From NCBI GenBank assembly GCA_964473155.1, contig CAYYNT010000003.1, positions 1-64,000 on the forward strand: a DNA stretch of 64,000 nt, read 5' to 3'. The position numbers and the translations under genes were made by a program. The stretch comes from JAJFUG01 sp964473155. GTDB taxonomy: Bacteria > Gemmatimonadota > Glassbacteria > GWA2-58-10. Of the stretch, positions 52,191 through 62,103 are shown piece by piece (the stretch's first letter is position 1; every line of letters starts with the position of its first letter). The notes under the pieces were generated by a model. The model searched no databases. It had not been told where the DNA came from and worked only from the letters and a program-made list of their open reading frames with translations.

Positions 52191-52739
52191 ATGTCTGTGC
52201 TTGTTATCGATCTGGAAAAACTTCGTTCGGGATCGCACCGCTGCAGCGGGGAAATCGATCCGTCCGAGCTTCGGCTTGCTGATCCGTCCGCGCTTGGTTT
52301 TGACGGGAAACTTGAACTCGATATCCGGATCAGCACGACCGACAGTTTGAGTTATCACGTTCATGGCGATATTTCCTATCGTGTCAAGACTGAATGCCGC
52401 CGCTGTCTGAGGCCGGTTTCGGCGAACCGGAACGTGGAAGTCCGGGGAATGTACTCTTTCGCCGAAGGCCTGGAGCGGTTGGAATTGAGTGAGGAAGAAC
52501 GGGAGCTGCAGGGAATTCTCCCGCTGGCCGCTGACAGCGACTGTATCGATCTGACTGATCTGGTGCGCGAATCTGTTGTTCTGGATTATCCAAGGTTTCT
52601 TTTATGCTCCGAGGATTGCCGTGGGCTTTGTCCCGGCTGCGGAGCGGACCTGAACGAGGAAACCTGCCGTTGTAGTTCACAGGCTGTGGATCCGCGCTGG
52701 TCCAAGTTGATAGACCTGAAAAAAGAAAACAATAATTGA
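52191..52739 (+). CDS. yceD: DUF177 (YceD) family protein
   Basis: 182 residues. Two Cys pairs, CRRC (about 65-68) in a strand-rich middle, and CSEDCRGLCPGCGADLNEETCRC at the C-terminus, which is the DUF177 signature. Found next to rpmF in most bacteria and linked to rRNA processing. Here it precedes rpmF by 77 bases. Confidence 0.93.
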   Translation: MSVLVIDLEKLRSGSHRCSGEIDPSELRLADPSALGFDGKLELDIRISTTDSLSYHVHGDISYRVKTECRRCLRPVSANRNVEVRGMYSFAEGLERLELSEEERELQGILPLAADSDCIDLTDLVRESVVLDYPRFLLCSEDCRGLCPGCGADLNEETCRCSSQAVDPRWSKLIDLKKENNN

Positions 52740-52816
52740 GGTTTGGAATCATCTGAACGTTAACTATAACCAGCATCATTTCTCTGTGCCTGGTTAGCTT
52801 TAGGGGGGAGAGAAGA

Positions 52817-52996
52817 ATGGCCGTACCACGGAGAAGAACCTCGAAGACAGCGAAGAGGAAAAGACGGACACATTTCAAGCTGGAAGCAATTGGCGCGAGC
52901 ACATGTTCGCATTGCGGCCAGAGCAAGCCTCAGCATCATGTCTGTCCGCATTGCGGTTATTATAATGGCCGCGAAGTTGTACAGAAGTCCGAGTAA
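52817..52996 (+). CDS. rpmF: 50S ribosomal protein L32
   Basis: 59 residues, GGGGGGAG upstream. MAVPRRRTSKTAKRKRRTH at the N-terminus and two Cys pairs, CSHC and CPHC, for zinc (the zinc-binding form). Structural protein of the large ribosomal subunit; standard position between yceD and plsX. Confidence 0.95.
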   Translation: MAVPRRRTSKTAKRKRRTHFKLEAIGASTCSHCGQSKPQHHVCPHCGYYNGREVVQKSE

Positions 52997-53122
52997 AAAA
53001 GTTCAAATCACTCTGGACCCCGGCGCCGGTGTTAACTCCGCCTGCGCCGGGCGTTCATGTTTATCCGTCTCTCCGGGTTGAGGGTGACGGACTGCGGGGG
53101 CTTAACATCTGGGACAGCGCAA

Positions 53123-54154
53123 ATGAAAATTGTTCTGGATATCATGGGTGGGGACCATTATCCGTCCGTACCGATGAAGGGTGCACTGGACGCGATAGAG
53201 CAGCTCGACAAGGATTTCGAGCTGGTTCTTGTAGGAGATGAAAGGCTGATCCGGGAGCACCTTCAGAAGGCCGCTTCTGTGGATCAAAGCCGGATTCAAA
53301 TCTTGCACGCTCCTGAAGTGGTCGAGATGGGAGAAAGCCCGACTGTCGCCCTGCGGAAAAAAAAGAATTCCTCTATCTCCGTGGGTGTTGAACTGGTTGC
53401 CCGCAGAGAAGCTCAGGCATTCGTCAGCGCAGGCAACACCGGCGCTGTCATGGCCGCCTCATTCCGGGGGCTGGGGCGGATTGGCGGCATAAGCCGGCCG
53501 GGTATCTGCAGCGTATTCCCAACTGTCGGCAAACCCTGCGTGGTTCTGGATGTAGGGGCGAATGTCGATTCAAAACCGATACATCTTCTGCATTTTGCCC
53601 TGATGGGTGCGGTGTACTCCCAGAAAGTGCTGGGCGTGACCAATCCTCGAGTCGGTCTGCTCAATATCGGCGAGGAATCCTCCAAGGGTGATGAGCTTTC
53701 TATTGAGACACATAAGCTGCTGTCCCAAAGCCCGCTTAACTTTATCGGCAATGTCGAGGGTGGCGGAATCTTCGAGGGCTTGGCGGATGTGGTTGTATGC
53801 GACGGTTTTGTGGGCAATGTCGTGCTGAAGCTCAGTGAAAAAGTGCTCAGTCTGATCGTGAACCAGCTCCGCACTCAGATTAAAGCCAATCCAATGTCGG
53901 CGCTTGGTTTTCTGCTCATGAAGCAGGTTTTCGAGAATATGAAAAAAACTTTTGACTACGCGGAATACGGCGGCGCTCCGCTTCTTGGAATCGACGGCAC
54001 GACAATAATCTGCCATGGAGGCAGCAGTCCGCGCGCAATCCGCAACGCGATACGTTCCGCCCGCCTGGCTGTGATCAAGAATGTCAACGAGCTTATCCGG
54101 GAATCGGCGGTTAACTACCAGATGGAAAGCGGTTCGAATGGGAAAGCATCTTAA
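53123..54154 (+). CDS. plsX: Phosphate acyltransferase PlsX
   Basis: 343 residues from ATG 53123; the frame is open upstream to 53057 but with no start site. LDIMGGDHYPSVPMKGAL, VDSKPIHLLHFALMG, LLNIGEESSKGDEL, CDGFVGNVVLKLSEK and GGAPLLGIDGTTIICHG are PlsX patterns. Makes acyl-phosphate from acyl-ACP for phospholipid synthesis. Overlaps fabH by 17 bases. Confidence 0.96.
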   Translation: MKIVLDIMGGDHYPSVPMKGALDAIEQLDKDFELVLVGDERLIREHLQKAASVDQSRIQILHAPEVVEMGESPTVALRKKKNSSISVGVELVARREAQAFVSAGNTGAVMAASFRGLGRIGGISRPGICSVFPTVGKPCVVLDVGANVDSKPIHLLHFALMGAVYSQKVLGVTNPRVGLLNIGEESSKGDELSIETHKLLSQSPLNFIGNVEGGGIFEGLADVVVCDGFVGNVVLKLSEKVLSLIVNQLRTQIKANPMSALGFLLMKQVFENMKKTFDYAEYGGAPLLGIDGTTIICHGGSSPRAIRNAIRSARLAVIKNVNELIRESAVNYQMESGSNGKAS

Positions 54155-55121
54155 AGTCTTGTCCACCGGTATATGTCTGCCGGACAGAATATTGACCAAT
54201 TCCGATCTCGAAAGAATGGTCGATACATCGGACGAGTGGATTGTCACGCGCACAGGAATAAAAGAGAGAAGAATAAGCGGCCCCGGAATCGCCACCAGCG
54301 ACCTTGGAGCGCAGGCTGCGTCCATGGCCCTGAAAGAGGCCGGCCTGAAAGCGGATGAACTGGATCTGTTGCTTGTCGCCACGGCTTCCGGCGACTACCT
54401 GTTCCCGTCTACGGCATGTGTGATTCAAAGCAAGCTCGGGGCGACAAACGCGACCGCCTTTGACATTTCCGCCGCATGCAGTGGTTTCCTGTATGGCCTT
54501 ACGGTCGCTTTCTCGATGCTCAATTCGGGATTTTTCCGTAACGCTCTGATAGTGGGCGCTGAAACGCTGACAAAAATAACCGATTATACAGACCGTTCGA
54601 CCTGTGTGATTTTTGGCGATGGGGCGGGAGCCATGCTGGTGACGTTGAGCGATGACGGCAGTGGACTGTTCGAGAGCCATCTCGGAAGCGATGGTTCTTT
54701 TGCCGGACTTCTTAACCTGCCCGCTGGCGGAACGAGACTTCCGGCTTCGCCCGAGACTGTCAACGAACATATGCATTTTATCAAGATGAATGGCAACGAG
54801 CTGTTCAAAGTCGCCGTGCGCTCGATGGTCGAGACAGCCGAAACTATCATGCAGAAAGCCGGCGTATCCTCGGCGGACGTGGATATTCTCATTCCACATC
54901 AGGCCAATATCCGGATCATCCAGTCCCTGGTCAAGCGTCTGGATATAGACGAAAGCAAGGTCTACGTGAACATCGAACGCTTCGGGAACACATCCGCCGC
55001 CTCTATACCTATCGCTTATCACGAGGCGCGCAGCCGCGGGTTGATCGACAGTGACACGCTGCTGCTTATGCTGGCGTTCGGCGGCGGCATTACCTGGGGT
55101 GGAGTGCTACTGCGGGGCTGA
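54138..55121 (+). CDS. fabH: 3-oxoacyl-ACP synthase III
   Basis: 327 residues from ATG 54138. Catalytic Cys114 (DISAACSGFLYG), His254 (IPHQANIRI), Asn284 (FGNTSAASIP). Starts fatty-acid elongation by joining acetyl-CoA to malonyl-ACP. Confidence 0.96.
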   Translation: MGKHLKVLSTGICLPDRILTNSDLERMVDTSDEWIVTRTGIKERRISGPGIATSDLGAQAASMALKEAGLKADELDLLLVATASGDYLFPSTACVIQSKLGATNATAFDISAACSGFLYGLTVAFSMLNSGFFRNALIVGAETLTKITDYTDRSTCVIFGDGAGAMLVTLSDDGSGLFESHLGSDGSFAGLLNLPAGGTRLPASPETVNEHMHFIKMNGNELFKVAVRSMVETAETIMQKAGVSSADVDILIPHQANIRIIQSLVKRLDIDESKVYVNIERFGNTSAASIPIAYHEARSRGLIDSDTLLLMLAFGGGITWGGVLLRG

Positions 55122-55157
55122 TGTTCGCCGGTCAATTATCTATCTGGAGAATGAAGG

Positions 55158-56081
55158 ATGCCGGAAGCCGTTAAAACTGCGGTTGTATTCCCCGGACAGG
55201 GTTCTCAGTTTGTCGGGATGGGACGCGATCTTTTCGATGTTCACGCCAGCGTGCGAGAATTATTCGGCCTGGCCTCCGATAAACTTGGATTTGATCTGGC
55301 CCGGATCTGTTTCGATGGTCCCGAGGAGGAACTGGCCCAGACAAGGGTGACTCAGCCGGCGATATTCGTCCATTCCGTGGCCGTCTATAACCTTCTGGCC
55401 GAGCGTGGATTCCGTCCCTGCCTGGCAGCCGGTCATAGTCTGGGTGAATACAGCGCTCTGGTCGCTGCCGGTTTCGTGGATTTCAACGAGGCGATAGAAC
55501 TGGTGGGTCTGCGCGGCCGCCTGATGCAGGAAGCCGGCCGGAAAGCTCCTGGAGCGATGGCTGCGGTGATAGGCCTGGAAGCGGACATCCTGGCCGGTCT
55601 GTGCCGTGAAAGCGGCGAAACCGTTGTTCCGGCCAACATCAACGCTCCGGGACAGGTCGTGATCAGCGGAAGCGTCAAAGGCGTGGACATGGTGCTCGAA
55701 GCCGCGCAGAAAGCTGGCGCAAGGATGGCGAAAAAGCTGAAAGTAAGCGGCGCGTTCCATTCTCCCCTGATGGAATATGCCTGCGCCCCAATGCGTGAGC
55801 GTCTTGCCTCGGCTGACATTCACGGCGGACGTATGCCTCTGGTGCCCAATGTCACGGCCGAATTGGAGAAGAATCCGGAAACACTGCGGGAACTATTGGT
55901 CAGACAGATTGTCAGTCCTGTGCTTTGGACCGGGTCTGTCAAAACGATTTCCGCGTTTGGAGTTTGTAAAATAATCGAAGCGGGTCCCGGTTCGGTGTTG
56001 GCTGGTCTCTGTAAAAGAATTGACCGGGAGCTTGAGATCACAAGTGTCGGAACACTGGAACAGCTTGATTCTTATTGTTGA
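55158..56081 (+). CDS. fabD: Malonyl-CoA:ACP transacylase
   Basis: 307 residues. FPGQGSQFVGMG at 11-22, nucleophile Ser94 in AGHSLGEYSAL, catalytic His in GAFHSPLM. Loads malonyl onto ACP. Confidence 0.97.
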   Translation: MPEAVKTAVVFPGQGSQFVGMGRDLFDVHASVRELFGLASDKLGFDLARICFDGPEEELAQTRVTQPAIFVHSVAVYNLLAERGFRPCLAAGHSLGEYSALVAAGFVDFNEAIELVGLRGRLMQEAGRKAPGAMAAVIGLEADILAGLCRESGETVVPANINAPGQVVISGSVKGVDMVLEAAQKAGARMAKKLKVSGAFHSPLMEYACAPMRERLASADIHGGRMPLVPNVTAELEKNPETLRELLVRQIVSPVLWTGSVKTISAFGVCKIIEAGPGSVLAGLCKRIDRELEITSVGTLEQLDSYC

Positions 56082-56121
56082 AGGCTGTTTAACCTTTACT
56101 TTTTTTACGGGTAATATTAAA

Positions 56122-56859
56122 ATGGTTTTACAAAATCAGGTCGCTCTTGTCACAGGCGGCGCACGCGGCATAGGCAAGGGCGTGGCTTCTCGCCTTGCGG
56201 CCGAAGGCGCGGATTTGGTTCTGGTTGATATCGATGCGGCGACGGCAGGCCAGACTGCTGCGGCCCTTGGCGGGCCGGGAAGACACATCGGCCTTGCGTG
56301 TGATGTTTCGAACGCTGAACAGGTCTCATCGGTTGTGGATCAGGTGATCGATAAGTATGGACGTCTCGATATCCTGATCAACAACGCCGGTATAACGCGC
56401 GACAACCTGATCATGCGGATGAAACCCGAGGACTGGGATCTCGTTCTGCGCGTTAATCTGACCGGCAGCTTCAATTTTATCCGTGCGGTCAGCCGTCAGA
56501 TGATGAAGCAGCGCTCGGGCAGGATAGTAAATGTCTCATCAGTTGTTGGTCTGATGGGTAATGCCGGGCAGGCTAATTATTCCGCTTCCAAGGCCGGTCT
56601 TATAGGATTGACCAAGAGCGCGGCCAAGGAATTTGCTTCGCGCGGCATATGTGTCAATGCAGTGGCTCCCGGTTTCATCGAGACCGAGATGACCGCCAAT
56701 CTTCCGGAAGAAGTCAAGGCCGGCTGGAACAAGAATATTCCGCTTGGCCGTTGCGGACAGATAGCGGATGTCGCCGCTGCGATCTTTTTCCTGGCCGGAC
56801 CGGATTCATCCTATCTTACGGGGCAGGTGATTCAGGTCGACGGGGGAATGGTGATGTAG
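56122..56859 (+). CDS. fabG: 3-oxoacyl-ACP reductase
   Basis: 245 residues from ATG 56122; the frame runs further upstream into fabD. Short-chain dehydrogenase: TGGARGIGKG, NNAGITRDN, catalytic Ser (VNVSSVVG), Tyr and Lys (NYSASKAG). NADPH-dependent reduction in fatty-acid elongation. Confidence 0.97.
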   Translation: MVLQNQVALVTGGARGIGKGVASRLAAEGADLVLVDIDAATAGQTAAALGGPGRHIGLACDVSNAEQVSSVVDQVIDKYGRLDILINNAGITRDNLIMRMKPEDWDLVLRVNLTGSFNFIRAVSRQMMKQRSGRIVNVSSVVGLMGNAGQANYSASKAGLIGLTKSAAKEFASRGICVNAVAPGFIETEMTANLPEEVKAGWNKNIPLGRCGQIADVAAAIFFLAGPDSSYLTGQVIQVDGGMVM

Positions 56860-56938
56860 AGAAGAATTGCTTTTGTTCAGCAGCTTGAATACAATGGTTA
56901 TTGCTCATACCCCTTAAACTGGAACTGGAGGTTTATCT

Positions 56939-57181
56939 ATGGCGGACCTGGCGCAGAAAGTGAAAGAAATCATCGTCGAGAAGCTGGGCGTGGATGCGGA
57001 AAAAGTGACCGATGAAGCTTCTTTTGTCGAGGACCTCGGGGCGGACAGCCTTGACACAGTCGAACTGGTGATGGATTTTGAAGAAGAATTCGATCTTGAG
57101 ATACCGGATGAGGAAGCTGAAAAGCTTACCACAGTCGGTTCCGCGATAAAGTACCTGGAAGAGAAACTCGCCTCTAAGTAA
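56939..57181 (+). CDS. acpP: Acyl carrier protein
   Basis: 80 residues, CTGGAGG upstream. Acidic four-helix protein with the phosphopantetheine site Ser37 in DLGADSLDTVELVM. Standard place between fabG and fabF. Confidence 0.97.
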   Translation: MADLAQKVKEIIVEKLGVDAEKVTDEASFVEDLGADSLDTVELVMDFEEEFDLEIPDEEAEKLTTVGSAIKYLEEKLASK

Positions 57182-57214
57182 AACTGACTGGTCCAGGGAT
57201 GAAGACATAAACCG

Positions 57215-57250
57215 AAGGCCGGCTCGATGCATATACGGCCGGCCTTTAGT
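57215..57250 (+). terminator. Hairpin after acpP
   Basis: AAGGCCGGC pairs with GCCGGCCTT around a 14-base loop; the T tract is short (TTTAGT). Possibly a partial terminator that sets acpP above fabF. Confidence 0.6.
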
Positions 57251-57396
57251 CTGTCTGCCCGGCTCCGGGAGATATGCGCGTCTTTTGCGCGCTGATACAG
57301 TCTCGTGGCCGCCCTTCGGAGTGACCCGTGGATGTTTTCAACTCCCGCAACCGGAACGGGATGTTGCATGCTTTGAAATTGAACAACCGAGAACCG

Positions 57397-58644
57397 ATGA
57401 TGACAAGAAGAGTGGTAGTCACCGGAGTGGGTGCGGTAACCCCGCTCGGCAACGATGTGGTAACAACCTGGCAGGGACTTCTTGAAGGCCGCAGTGGCAT
57501 CGGGCCGATTACGGCGTTTGACGCCAGCGCTTTCGACACCCGGTTCGCTGGGGAAGTGAAGAACTTCAATGCAGAATTGTTCATGGACCGCAAGGAGACC
57601 AAGCGCACCGACCGGTTTGTGCAATATGCCGTGGCCGCCAGTGAAATGGCGCTCAGGGATGCCGGTTTTCAGGAAATTGATGATCCCTCCGAGCAGGAAC
57701 GCTTCGGAGTGATCATCGGCTCGGGAATCGGCGGCCTCGAAACCCATGAAGCCCAGCATAACCGATATCTGGCAGGCGGTCCAGGCCGTATCAGCCCGTT
57801 CTATGTTCCAATGATGATTTCAGACATGGCCGCGGGATATGTCTCGATACACGTGAAGGCCAAGGGACCCAACTATTGCACTGTATCGGCCTGCGCGTCC
57901 GGCGGCCATGCTATCGGTTCTGCTTTCCGCTCCATCCGTTACGGCGAGTCGGACATGATGTTAGCTGGCGGAACGGAATGCTCAATCACACCCATGGGTC
58001 TGGGCGGTTTCAACGCCTGCAAGGCGCTTTCCACCCGCAATGATGATCCGCAGGGGGCATCGCGGCCTTTCGATGCCACGCGTGATGGATTTGTTCTTGG
58101 AGATGGCTCTGGAGTTTTATTCCTTGAAGAATATGAACATGCAGTCAAGCGCGGCGCGAGAATATATGCTGAAATAGCCGGTGTAGGCAACACTGCGGAT
58201 GCCTACCATATCACCGCCCCGGCCGAGGATGGGAACGGTGCGCGTCGTGCGATGCAGTTTGCCATGCGCGAGGGTGGCTTAAAGGTGGAAGATGTTGACT
58301 ACATCAATGCCCATGGCACTTCCACCGAGCATAACGACCAGATCGAGAGCCTTGCAATCCGCACCCTGTTCGGCGAACGAGCGGATAACGGACTGGTGGT
58401 CAGTTCCACCAAGTCGATGACCGGGCACCTTCTTGGCGCGGCAGGCGGCGTGGAGGCGATTTTCACCTCGCTGTCCATTTATCACGGGATAATACCTCCG
58501 ACCATTAATTATCAGAATCCCGATCCGAAATGCAATCTGGATTACTGCCCGAACAAAGCTCGCCGCAAGGAAATCCGCGCGGCTTTGAGCAACTCGTTCG
58601 GCTTCGGCGGTCATAACGTTTCGCTGGCCTTCAGAAAAGTTTGA
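57397..58644 (+). CDS. fabF: 3-oxoacyl-ACP synthase II
   Basis: 415 residues from ATG 57397 or 57400; upstream in-frame ATG 57328 adds a non-homologous tail. Catalytic Cys166 (TVSACASGGHAIG), His in NAHGTSTEHND and in KSMTGHLLGAAG. Chain-elongating condensing enzyme. Confidence 0.96.
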   Translation: MMTRRVVVTGVGAVTPLGNDVVTTWQGLLEGRSGIGPITAFDASAFDTRFAGEVKNFNAELFMDRKETKRTDRFVQYAVAASEMALRDAGFQEIDDPSEQERFGVIIGSGIGGLETHEAQHNRYLAGGPGRISPFYVPMMISDMAAGYVSIHVKAKGPNYCTVSACASGGHAIGSAFRSIRYGESDMMLAGGTECSITPMGLGGFNACKALSTRNDDPQGASRPFDATRDGFVLGDGSGVLFLEEYEHAVKRGARIYAEIAGVGNTADAYHITAPAEDGNGARRAMQFAMREGGLKVEDVDYINAHGTSTEHNDQIESLAIRTLFGERADNGLVVSSTKSMTGHLLGAAGGVEAIFTSLSIYHGIIPPTINYQNPDPKCNLDYCPNKARRKEIRAALSNSFGFGGHNVSLAFRKV

Positions 58645-58662
58645 GTTACAGCGGCGGTCACT

Positions 58663-59439
58663 ATGCTGGGCAACCCTCTGAAATACCTGCTGTATTTGAT
58701 CAGAGGGAAAACGCCAGGACGTGGCAGAAGGAAAAAACTGGGCCGTCTTGAGAAGAGTCTTGGTTATTCATTCAGGGATAAAAGTCTTCTTGAAACGGCT
58801 CTTTCGCATCTGTCTTTTATCAACGGCAGCGGGCGGCCGTATCTTGACAGTAATGAACGCCTTGAATTCCTTGGTGACTCGGTGCTCGACCTGGTAGTGG
58901 CCGAGCACCTTTTTCAAGTGTTTTCTAAAGCCCGCGAGGGTGAGCTCACAAGGATCAAGTCCTCACTTGTCTCGCGGGAAGCCTTGGCGGTTCAGGGTGC
59001 GCGGCTGGCGCTGGATGAATACATACTTTATTCACGCGATAGTATCCGCGGCCGCCAGCGTGGTCTGAACACGATTATTTCCAACAGTTTCGAAGCGGTC
59101 ATAGGAGCCATCTATCTGGATGGCGGCTTCGATTCAGCACGGCGGGTGATACTGAATATCATGCTTGCCGGTGGTCAGGCCAACCTGAGTATAGATGACA
59201 TGCAGGAAGCCAAAAACCGTCTCCTGCACTTGTCACAGGTGCATTATGACGCTCAGCCTGTATATCGCATTGTGGATGTAAGCGGACCTGAGCACGAGAA
59301 AAGCTTTGTCTGCGAAGTGAGCGTGGGAGGGGACATTCTGGGCCGCGGCGCGGGAGCGAATAAAAAGGAAGCTGAAAAGCAGGCGGCGCAGCAGGCTCTG
59401 GGCCTGCTGCTTACGCGCCACGGCGAAGACCATACCTGA
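58663..59439 (+). CDS. rnc: Ribonuclease III
   Basis: 258 residues. Signature NERLEFLGDSVL at 64-75 with catalytic Glu and Asp; FEAVIGAIYLDGG second acidic site; double-stranded RNA binding domain at about 185-255 (GRGAGANKKEAEKQAAQQAL). The N-terminus has about 28 extra basic residues. Processes rRNA precursors. Standard after fabF. Confidence 0.96.
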   Translation: MLGNPLKYLLYLIRGKTPGRGRRKKLGRLEKSLGYSFRDKSLLETALSHLSFINGSGRPYLDSNERLEFLGDSVLDLVVAEHLFQVFSKAREGELTRIKSSLVSREALAVQGARLALDEYILYSRDSIRGRQRGLNTIISNSFEAVIGAIYLDGGFDSARRVILNIMLAGGQANLSIDDMQEAKNRLLHLSQVHYDAQPVYRIVDVSGPEHEKSFVCEVSVGGDILGRGAGANKKEAEKQAAQQALGLLLTRHGEDHT

Positions 59440-59489
59440 GAAATCAAACTTGCTCTTCAAATCATTTCATCCTCTTTTCTGGAGACATC

Positions 59490-60650
59490 ATGGAATACTT
59501 TCTAACGGAAGAACAGCTTGAAATCAAACGTCTTGCGAGGCGTATAGCCGAAAATTTCATCATCCCGCAACGCGAGGAGCTTGACCGCAAAAGCGAGTTC
59601 CCGCATCAGATAATGGCAGAGATAGCCAAAGCCGGCCTCCCCGCAATATATATCCCCGAGGCTTATGGCGGTATCGGCGGCGGACTGATGGAGCTGGTTA
59701 TCGCCACCGAGGAAATAAGCCGCGCCTGCGGAGGTGTGGGGGTGACTTATGCCGCCAGTTCGCTGGGCAGTTTCCCTATAATCATCGGCGGCAGCGAGGA
59801 GCAGAAGAAAAAGTATCTGCCCGCCATCGCCGCTGGCGAGGAGTACGCCGCCTTCTGCCTCACGGAAGCCGGGGCCGGTTCCGATGTCGCATCGATGCAG
59901 ACCACCGCTCGTAAAGTCGGTGACGATTATGTGCTCAACGGGACAAAGCAGTGGATCACCAACGGTTGCGAGGCGCATACCTACACTGTGTTCGCCAAGA
60001 CCGACAAGACCCGCGGCGCTCGTGGAATCAGCGCTTTTATAGTTCGCAAAGGACAGCCGGGACTGAAGTTCGGTAAAAAAGAGGACAAGCTGGGTATCCG
60101 CGCCTCGGCCACTTATGAGGTGATTTTCGAAGATTGCGTAGTAAAGAAAGAAGATCTTATGGGCCGGGAGGGAGCCGGTTTCGGCATTGCCATGAAAACA
60201 TTCGACAAGAGCCGTCCGGGCATCGGCGCACAGGCCATCGGCATAGCTCAGGGAGCGCTTGACACTGCTCTCGATTATGCTTACAAGCGCGAGCAGTTCG
60301 GTCAGTCGATCATGAATTTTCAGGGAGTTTCATTCATGATCGCCGACATGGCGATTCAGGTCGAGGCGGCCCGCGCTCTGGTCTATCAGGTTGCCAGGAT
60401 GGTGGATAAAGGCGTAAAGGAATACGGCATGGCCTCGGCGATGTCCAAAGTGTTCCCCTCGGATGTGGCGATGAAGGTCGCCACCGATGCAATACAGGTG
60501 TTAGGCGGATATGGTTACATGAAGGATTATCCGGTGGAGAAATACTTCCGTGACGCCAAGATAACACAGATCTACGAGGGCACAAACCAGATACAGCGGG
60601 CGATCATAGTATCTCATCTGGTTCGTGAACTGGCAAGCCGAAGGGGATGA
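59490..60650 (+). CDS. Acyl-CoA dehydrogenase
   Basis: 386 residues, TCTGGAG upstream. FAD enzyme: CLTEAGAGSDVASMQTTARK, WITNGCEAHTYTVFAKT, YKREQFGQSIMNFQG, the catalytic Glu region YEGTNQIQRAIIVSHLV. Most like short-chain/butyryl-type enzymes. Its stop abuts the mqnE start (TGAATG); no link to menaquinone synthesis is known to me. Confidence 0.94.
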   Translation: MEYFLTEEQLEIKRLARRIAENFIIPQREELDRKSEFPHQIMAEIAKAGLPAIYIPEAYGGIGGGLMELVIATEEISRACGGVGVTYAASSLGSFPIIIGGSEEQKKKYLPAIAAGEEYAAFCLTEAGAGSDVASMQTTARKVGDDYVLNGTKQWITNGCEAHTYTVFAKTDKTRGARGISAFIVRKGQPGLKFGKKEDKLGIRASATYEVIFEDCVVKKEDLMGREGAGFGIAMKTFDKSRPGIGAQAIGIAQGALDTALDYAYKREQFGQSIMNFQGVSFMIADMAIQVEAARALVYQVARMVDKGVKEYGMASAMSKVFPSDVAMKVATDAIQVLGGYGYMKDYPVEKYFRDAKITQIYEGTNQIQRAIIVSHLVRELASRRG

Positions 60651-61772
60651 ATGGGCTTTTCGGATGATACCAAGTTGTTGAGCGATCCGCGGCTAAGGGA
60701 AATAGATCGTGGCCTTCAACTCGGGCAGCGTCCGGGCCGCGATGAAGCCCTGGCGATGTTTGAAACTGAGGATTTAGCCGGGCTTGGAATGTTAGCTGAC
60801 CGGGAAAACCTGGCGTTCAACGGCGACCGGGTCTGCTACATAAACAACGCGCATATCAACTACACGAATATATGCGTCAACCGTTGCCGGTTCTGCGCCT
60901 ATCGCAAACCCCGACCCGAAGCGCCAGGGGCTTTTTTTCTGAGCCCGGAAGAAGTGCTGGACAAGGCGCGTGAAATCTGGAACCCGCGGGTGAGGGAGTT
61001 GCATATCGTGGGCGGCTGCCATCCCGATGCGCCGCTTGATTATTACATCCAGATGCTCAGCCTGCTCAGGCAGGAGTTTCCGGATGTTTTTATTCAGTCG
61101 TTCACCGCGGTGGAAATAGAGCATATAGCTCGTAAGTCCGGTCTCCACGTGGCTCAGGTGCTTGCCGAGCTGCGTGGGGCCGGGCTTGGTTCACTGCCCG
61201 GCGGCGGAGGTGAAATTTTTTCTCCGGCAGTGCGCCAGCGGATATGCCCGGAAAAAATCAGCGGGGAACAATATCTGGAGGTTATGCGCCAGGCGCATCT
61301 TATGGGCATTCCGACTAATGTGACCATGCTTTTCGGCCATATCGAAAGCACGGCCGACCGGGTGGACCATCTTCTTGCGATCCGCGCTCTTCAGGATGAA
61401 ACAGGCGGTTTCAATTCTTTCATTCCTCTCGTGTTTCATCCTGTCAACACCGGCTACTCTGATTTGCGTAAGACAAGCGGAGTGGACATACTGCGTACTA
61501 TTGCAATCTCGCGTCTCATTCTGGATAACATCCGCCATATCAAAGCGTTCTGGATCATGCTGGGGCTGCCCCTGACTCAGGTGGCCCTCTTTTTCGGGGC
61601 GGACGACGTCAACGGGACCGTGATCGAGGAACGGATAACTCACGATGCCGGGGCTGAAACCCCGCAGCACCTTAATGAACGCGAGTTGATCCGGATAATC
61701 ACAGAAGCCGGGCGCAGACCGTTGGAGCGTGATACTTTATACCGCCATGTGGAACGGAGACAAGATGGTTAG
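60651..61772 (+). CDS. mqnE: Aminofutalosine synthase MqnE (radical SAM)
   Basis: 373 residues. Radical SAM cluster Cys75, Cys79, Cys82 (CVNRCRFCAY), then LHIVGGCHPD, LGSLPGGGGEIFSPAVR, PTNVTMLFGHIES, FNSFIPLVFHPVNT. The LPGGGGEI stretch and length fit MqnE of the futalosine menaquinone route rather than CofH or MqnC. Other mqn genes are outside the window. Confidence 0.9.
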   Translation: MGFSDDTKLLSDPRLREIDRGLQLGQRPGRDEALAMFETEDLAGLGMLADRENLAFNGDRVCYINNAHINYTNICVNRCRFCAYRKPRPEAPGAFFLSPEEVLDKAREIWNPRVRELHIVGGCHPDAPLDYYIQMLSLLRQEFPDVFIQSFTAVEIEHIARKSGLHVAQVLAELRGAGLGSLPGGGGEIFSPAVRQRICPEKISGEQYLEVMRQAHLMGIPTNVTMLFGHIESTADRVDHLLAIRALQDETGGFNSFIPLVFHPVNTGYSDLRKTSGVDILRTIAISRLILDNIRHIKAFWIMLGLPLTQVALFFGADDVNGTVIEERITHDAGAETPQHLNERELIRIITEAGRRPLERDTLYRHVERRQDG

Positions 61773-62103
61773 GCTGGCTTCTCCGCCTCGATTTTACTTG
61801 ACATGACAGGGAAAAAATGAGATAAGGGGAAGTGATTTATTTGAGAGAAAAACGGGGCCGTCTCTCTGCCTTAAACGCTCGACCAATGTCTGAAAAAAAA
61901 GCCTGCTGCGTGTGGTGATTTAGGAAGAACTCACAAGTGTTCCAATCCTGTTTGCTGGGCTGGATATAAGGGCTATCCGCAATTTCAGATCAGTTTTTTT
62001 GAATGTACCGTTTGTTTTCAGAATAGATACTCCGGATAGAATGAGTCATATGCAGAAATGAAAAATCCGGCGAGTTTGTCAACAGTTAACGAGGGTGGTC
62101 GCG
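61773..62103. other. Intergenic region before the ATP synthase operon
   Basis: 331 bases with no gene. TTGACA (61798-61803), 17 bases and GATAAG (61821-61826) form one possible promoter, far upstream. Otherwise AT-richer than the genes, without a clear hairpin or known riboswitch. Confidence 0.5.
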